From: Candidatus Aminicenantota bacterium
GTDB lineage: Bacteria; Acidobacteriota; Aminicenantia; Aminicenantales; UBA4085
Direction of reading: 5' to 3'
Assembly (NCBI GenBank): GCA_003154255.1
Contig: PMCY01000140.1
Location: forward strand, 1,723 to 15,763
Length of the DNA: 14,041 bases
Shown: positions 13,445 through 14,041 of the stretch, in pieces
Numbering within the stretch: position 1 is the first letter of the stretch
Layout of the letters: each line of letters begins with the position of its first letter
Made by a program: the position numbers and the translations under genes
The notes under the pieces: generated by a model
What the model was told of the DNA's origin: nothing
Database searches by the model: none
Seen by the model: only the letters and a program-made list of their open reading frames with translations

Positions 13445-14041
13445 TCAGCTCCGGTCGAGGGTATCGTCGAAGCGGTGGCCCGGCGGCTCCTTGACCGCGC
13501 TGCCGTTGCGGTCGGAGACGAAGCCTTTGGCCACCTCCAGGAAATGCCCGACGACTTCCGGGTCGAACTGCATCCCCGAGCATTTGATGATCTCCTTGAC
13601 CGCGTAATTATGGCTTTCATAATCGCGGTAAGGGCGGCTGGAGGTGATGGCGTCGTAGGCGTCGGCCACGGTCATGATGCGGGACCCTATGGGGATGGCC
13701 TGGCCTTTAAGGCCGTCGGGGTAGCCCCGGCCGTCGTAACGTTCGTGGTGATGGCGGACGATGCGGGCGATCATCTGCAGCTCGACGACGGGCTTGAGGA
13801 TGGTTTCGCCGATGACGGGGTGCTGGCGGATGACGCTGAATTCCTCTTCGGTCAGCTTGGTCTTTTTATTGAGGATCTTCTCGGGGATGGCGATCTTGCC
13901 CACGTCGTGGAGGATAGCGGCCATCTCCAAATCCTGCAGCTCGCGCTCGTCCAGGCCCATGGCCCGGGCGATGGCCAGGGAAAATTCCGTGACCCGGTTG
14001 GAATGGTCGCGGGTGTATTTGTCCTTGGCCTCGAGCGCGGA
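13445..14041 (-). CDS. HD-GYP domain protein, C-terminal part, cut by window edge
   Basis: Known role of the domain: hydrolysis of the second messenger cyclic di-GMP to pGpG or GMP with a two- or three-metal centre. The visible 198 residues contain nearly the whole domain: ALEAKDKYTRDHSNRV (2-17), ILHDVGKIAIP with His45-Asp46, His74 (RQHPVIGE), HHHERYDGRGYPDG (97-110) with the GYP triplet, and IGSRIMTVADAYDAI with Asp127. The metal and GYP residues are intact, so activity is expected. About 30 residues follow the domain and the protein ends at the TGA at 13445-13447. The N-terminal sensor or receiver part lies outside the window, so the input signal is unknown; the open frame continues through position 14041. 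Convergent with the phosphofructokinase gene. Confidence 0.93.
   Translation of the reverse strand, partial: SALEAKDKYTRDHSNRVTEFSLAIARAMGLDERELQDLEMAAILHDVGKIAIPEKILNKKTKLTEEEFSVIRQHPVIGETILKPVVELQMIARIVRHHHERYDGRGYPDGLKGQAIPIGSRIMTVADAYDAITSSRPYRDYESHNYAVKEIIKCSGMQFDPEVVGHFLEVAKGFVSDRNGSAVKEPPGHRFDDTLDRS

Noticed and set aside
1..14041. CRISPR array, tRNA, rRNA, insertion sequence or prophage genes
   Set aside because: No regularly spaced repeats, tRNA-like arms, rRNA-like stretches, transposase or phage proteins were seen on reading both strands.

Overview
The window is GC-rich bacterial DNA, densely packed with genes on both strands. The gene set suggests a Gram-negative-type, non-actinobacterial bacterium: a lipoprotein signal peptide, secreted hydrolases, a CIA30/CBM-like domain and a group III-type phosphofructokinase. 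The CIA30-like domain and the secreted hydrolase and pseudo-beta-lactamase genes recall Acidobacteriota or Candidatus Aminicenantes. That placement is a guess from protein style, not a measurement. No rRNA, tRNA, CRISPR array, insertion sequence or phage gene was seen.

Layout. 1-452 (-): 5' part of an acetyl-CoA synthetase gene. 453-697: divergent promoter region with two near-consensus sigma70-type promoters. 698-2914 (+): a long SPOR-SpoIID/LytB cell-wall protein. 2881-3057 (-): an apparent remnant of a DUF1028-type gene. 3056-4033 (-): L-threonine 3-dehydrogenase of the SDR type, divergent from 4146-4871 (+), an SDR oxidoreductase. 4935-5681 and 5644-6354 (+): a LicC-like cytidylyltransferase overlapping a CDP-alcohol phosphatidyltransferase. 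6351-7346 (-): a flippase-like membrane protein whose stop codon overlaps the phosphatidyltransferase stop. 7521-10795 (+): an apparent operon of exported DUF3887/alpha-beta hydrolase, a truncated CIA30-like domain protein, and a lipoprotein of the beta-lactamase fold lacking its catalytic motifs. 10803-12191 (-): secreted Xaa-Pro aminopeptidase. 12340-13437 (+): phosphofructokinase, probably read from a leaderless mRNA. 13445-14041 (-): C-terminal part of an HD-GYP protein.

How the genes may work together. The cytidylyltransferase and phosphatidyltransferase form a CDP-activated head-group pathway: make CDP-X, then move phospho-X to an acceptor at the membrane. The convergent flippase-like gene could handle the product. 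X cannot be read from the sequence; phosphocholine, phosphoinositol and phosphonates are all known substrates of relatives. The 7521-10795 operon pairs a plausible active esterase/peptidase-type hydrolase with a domain fragment and a predicted pseudoenzyme. Acetyl-CoA synthetase, threonine dehydrogenase, aminopeptidase and phosphofructokinase fit a peptide- and acetate-using heterotroph with glycolysis.

Overall pattern. Several genes start only a few bases after a well-formed -10 box, most strikingly the phosphofructokinase gene. Three of the four convergent junctions leave 7 bp or less, so there is no room for intrinsic terminators between the genes.
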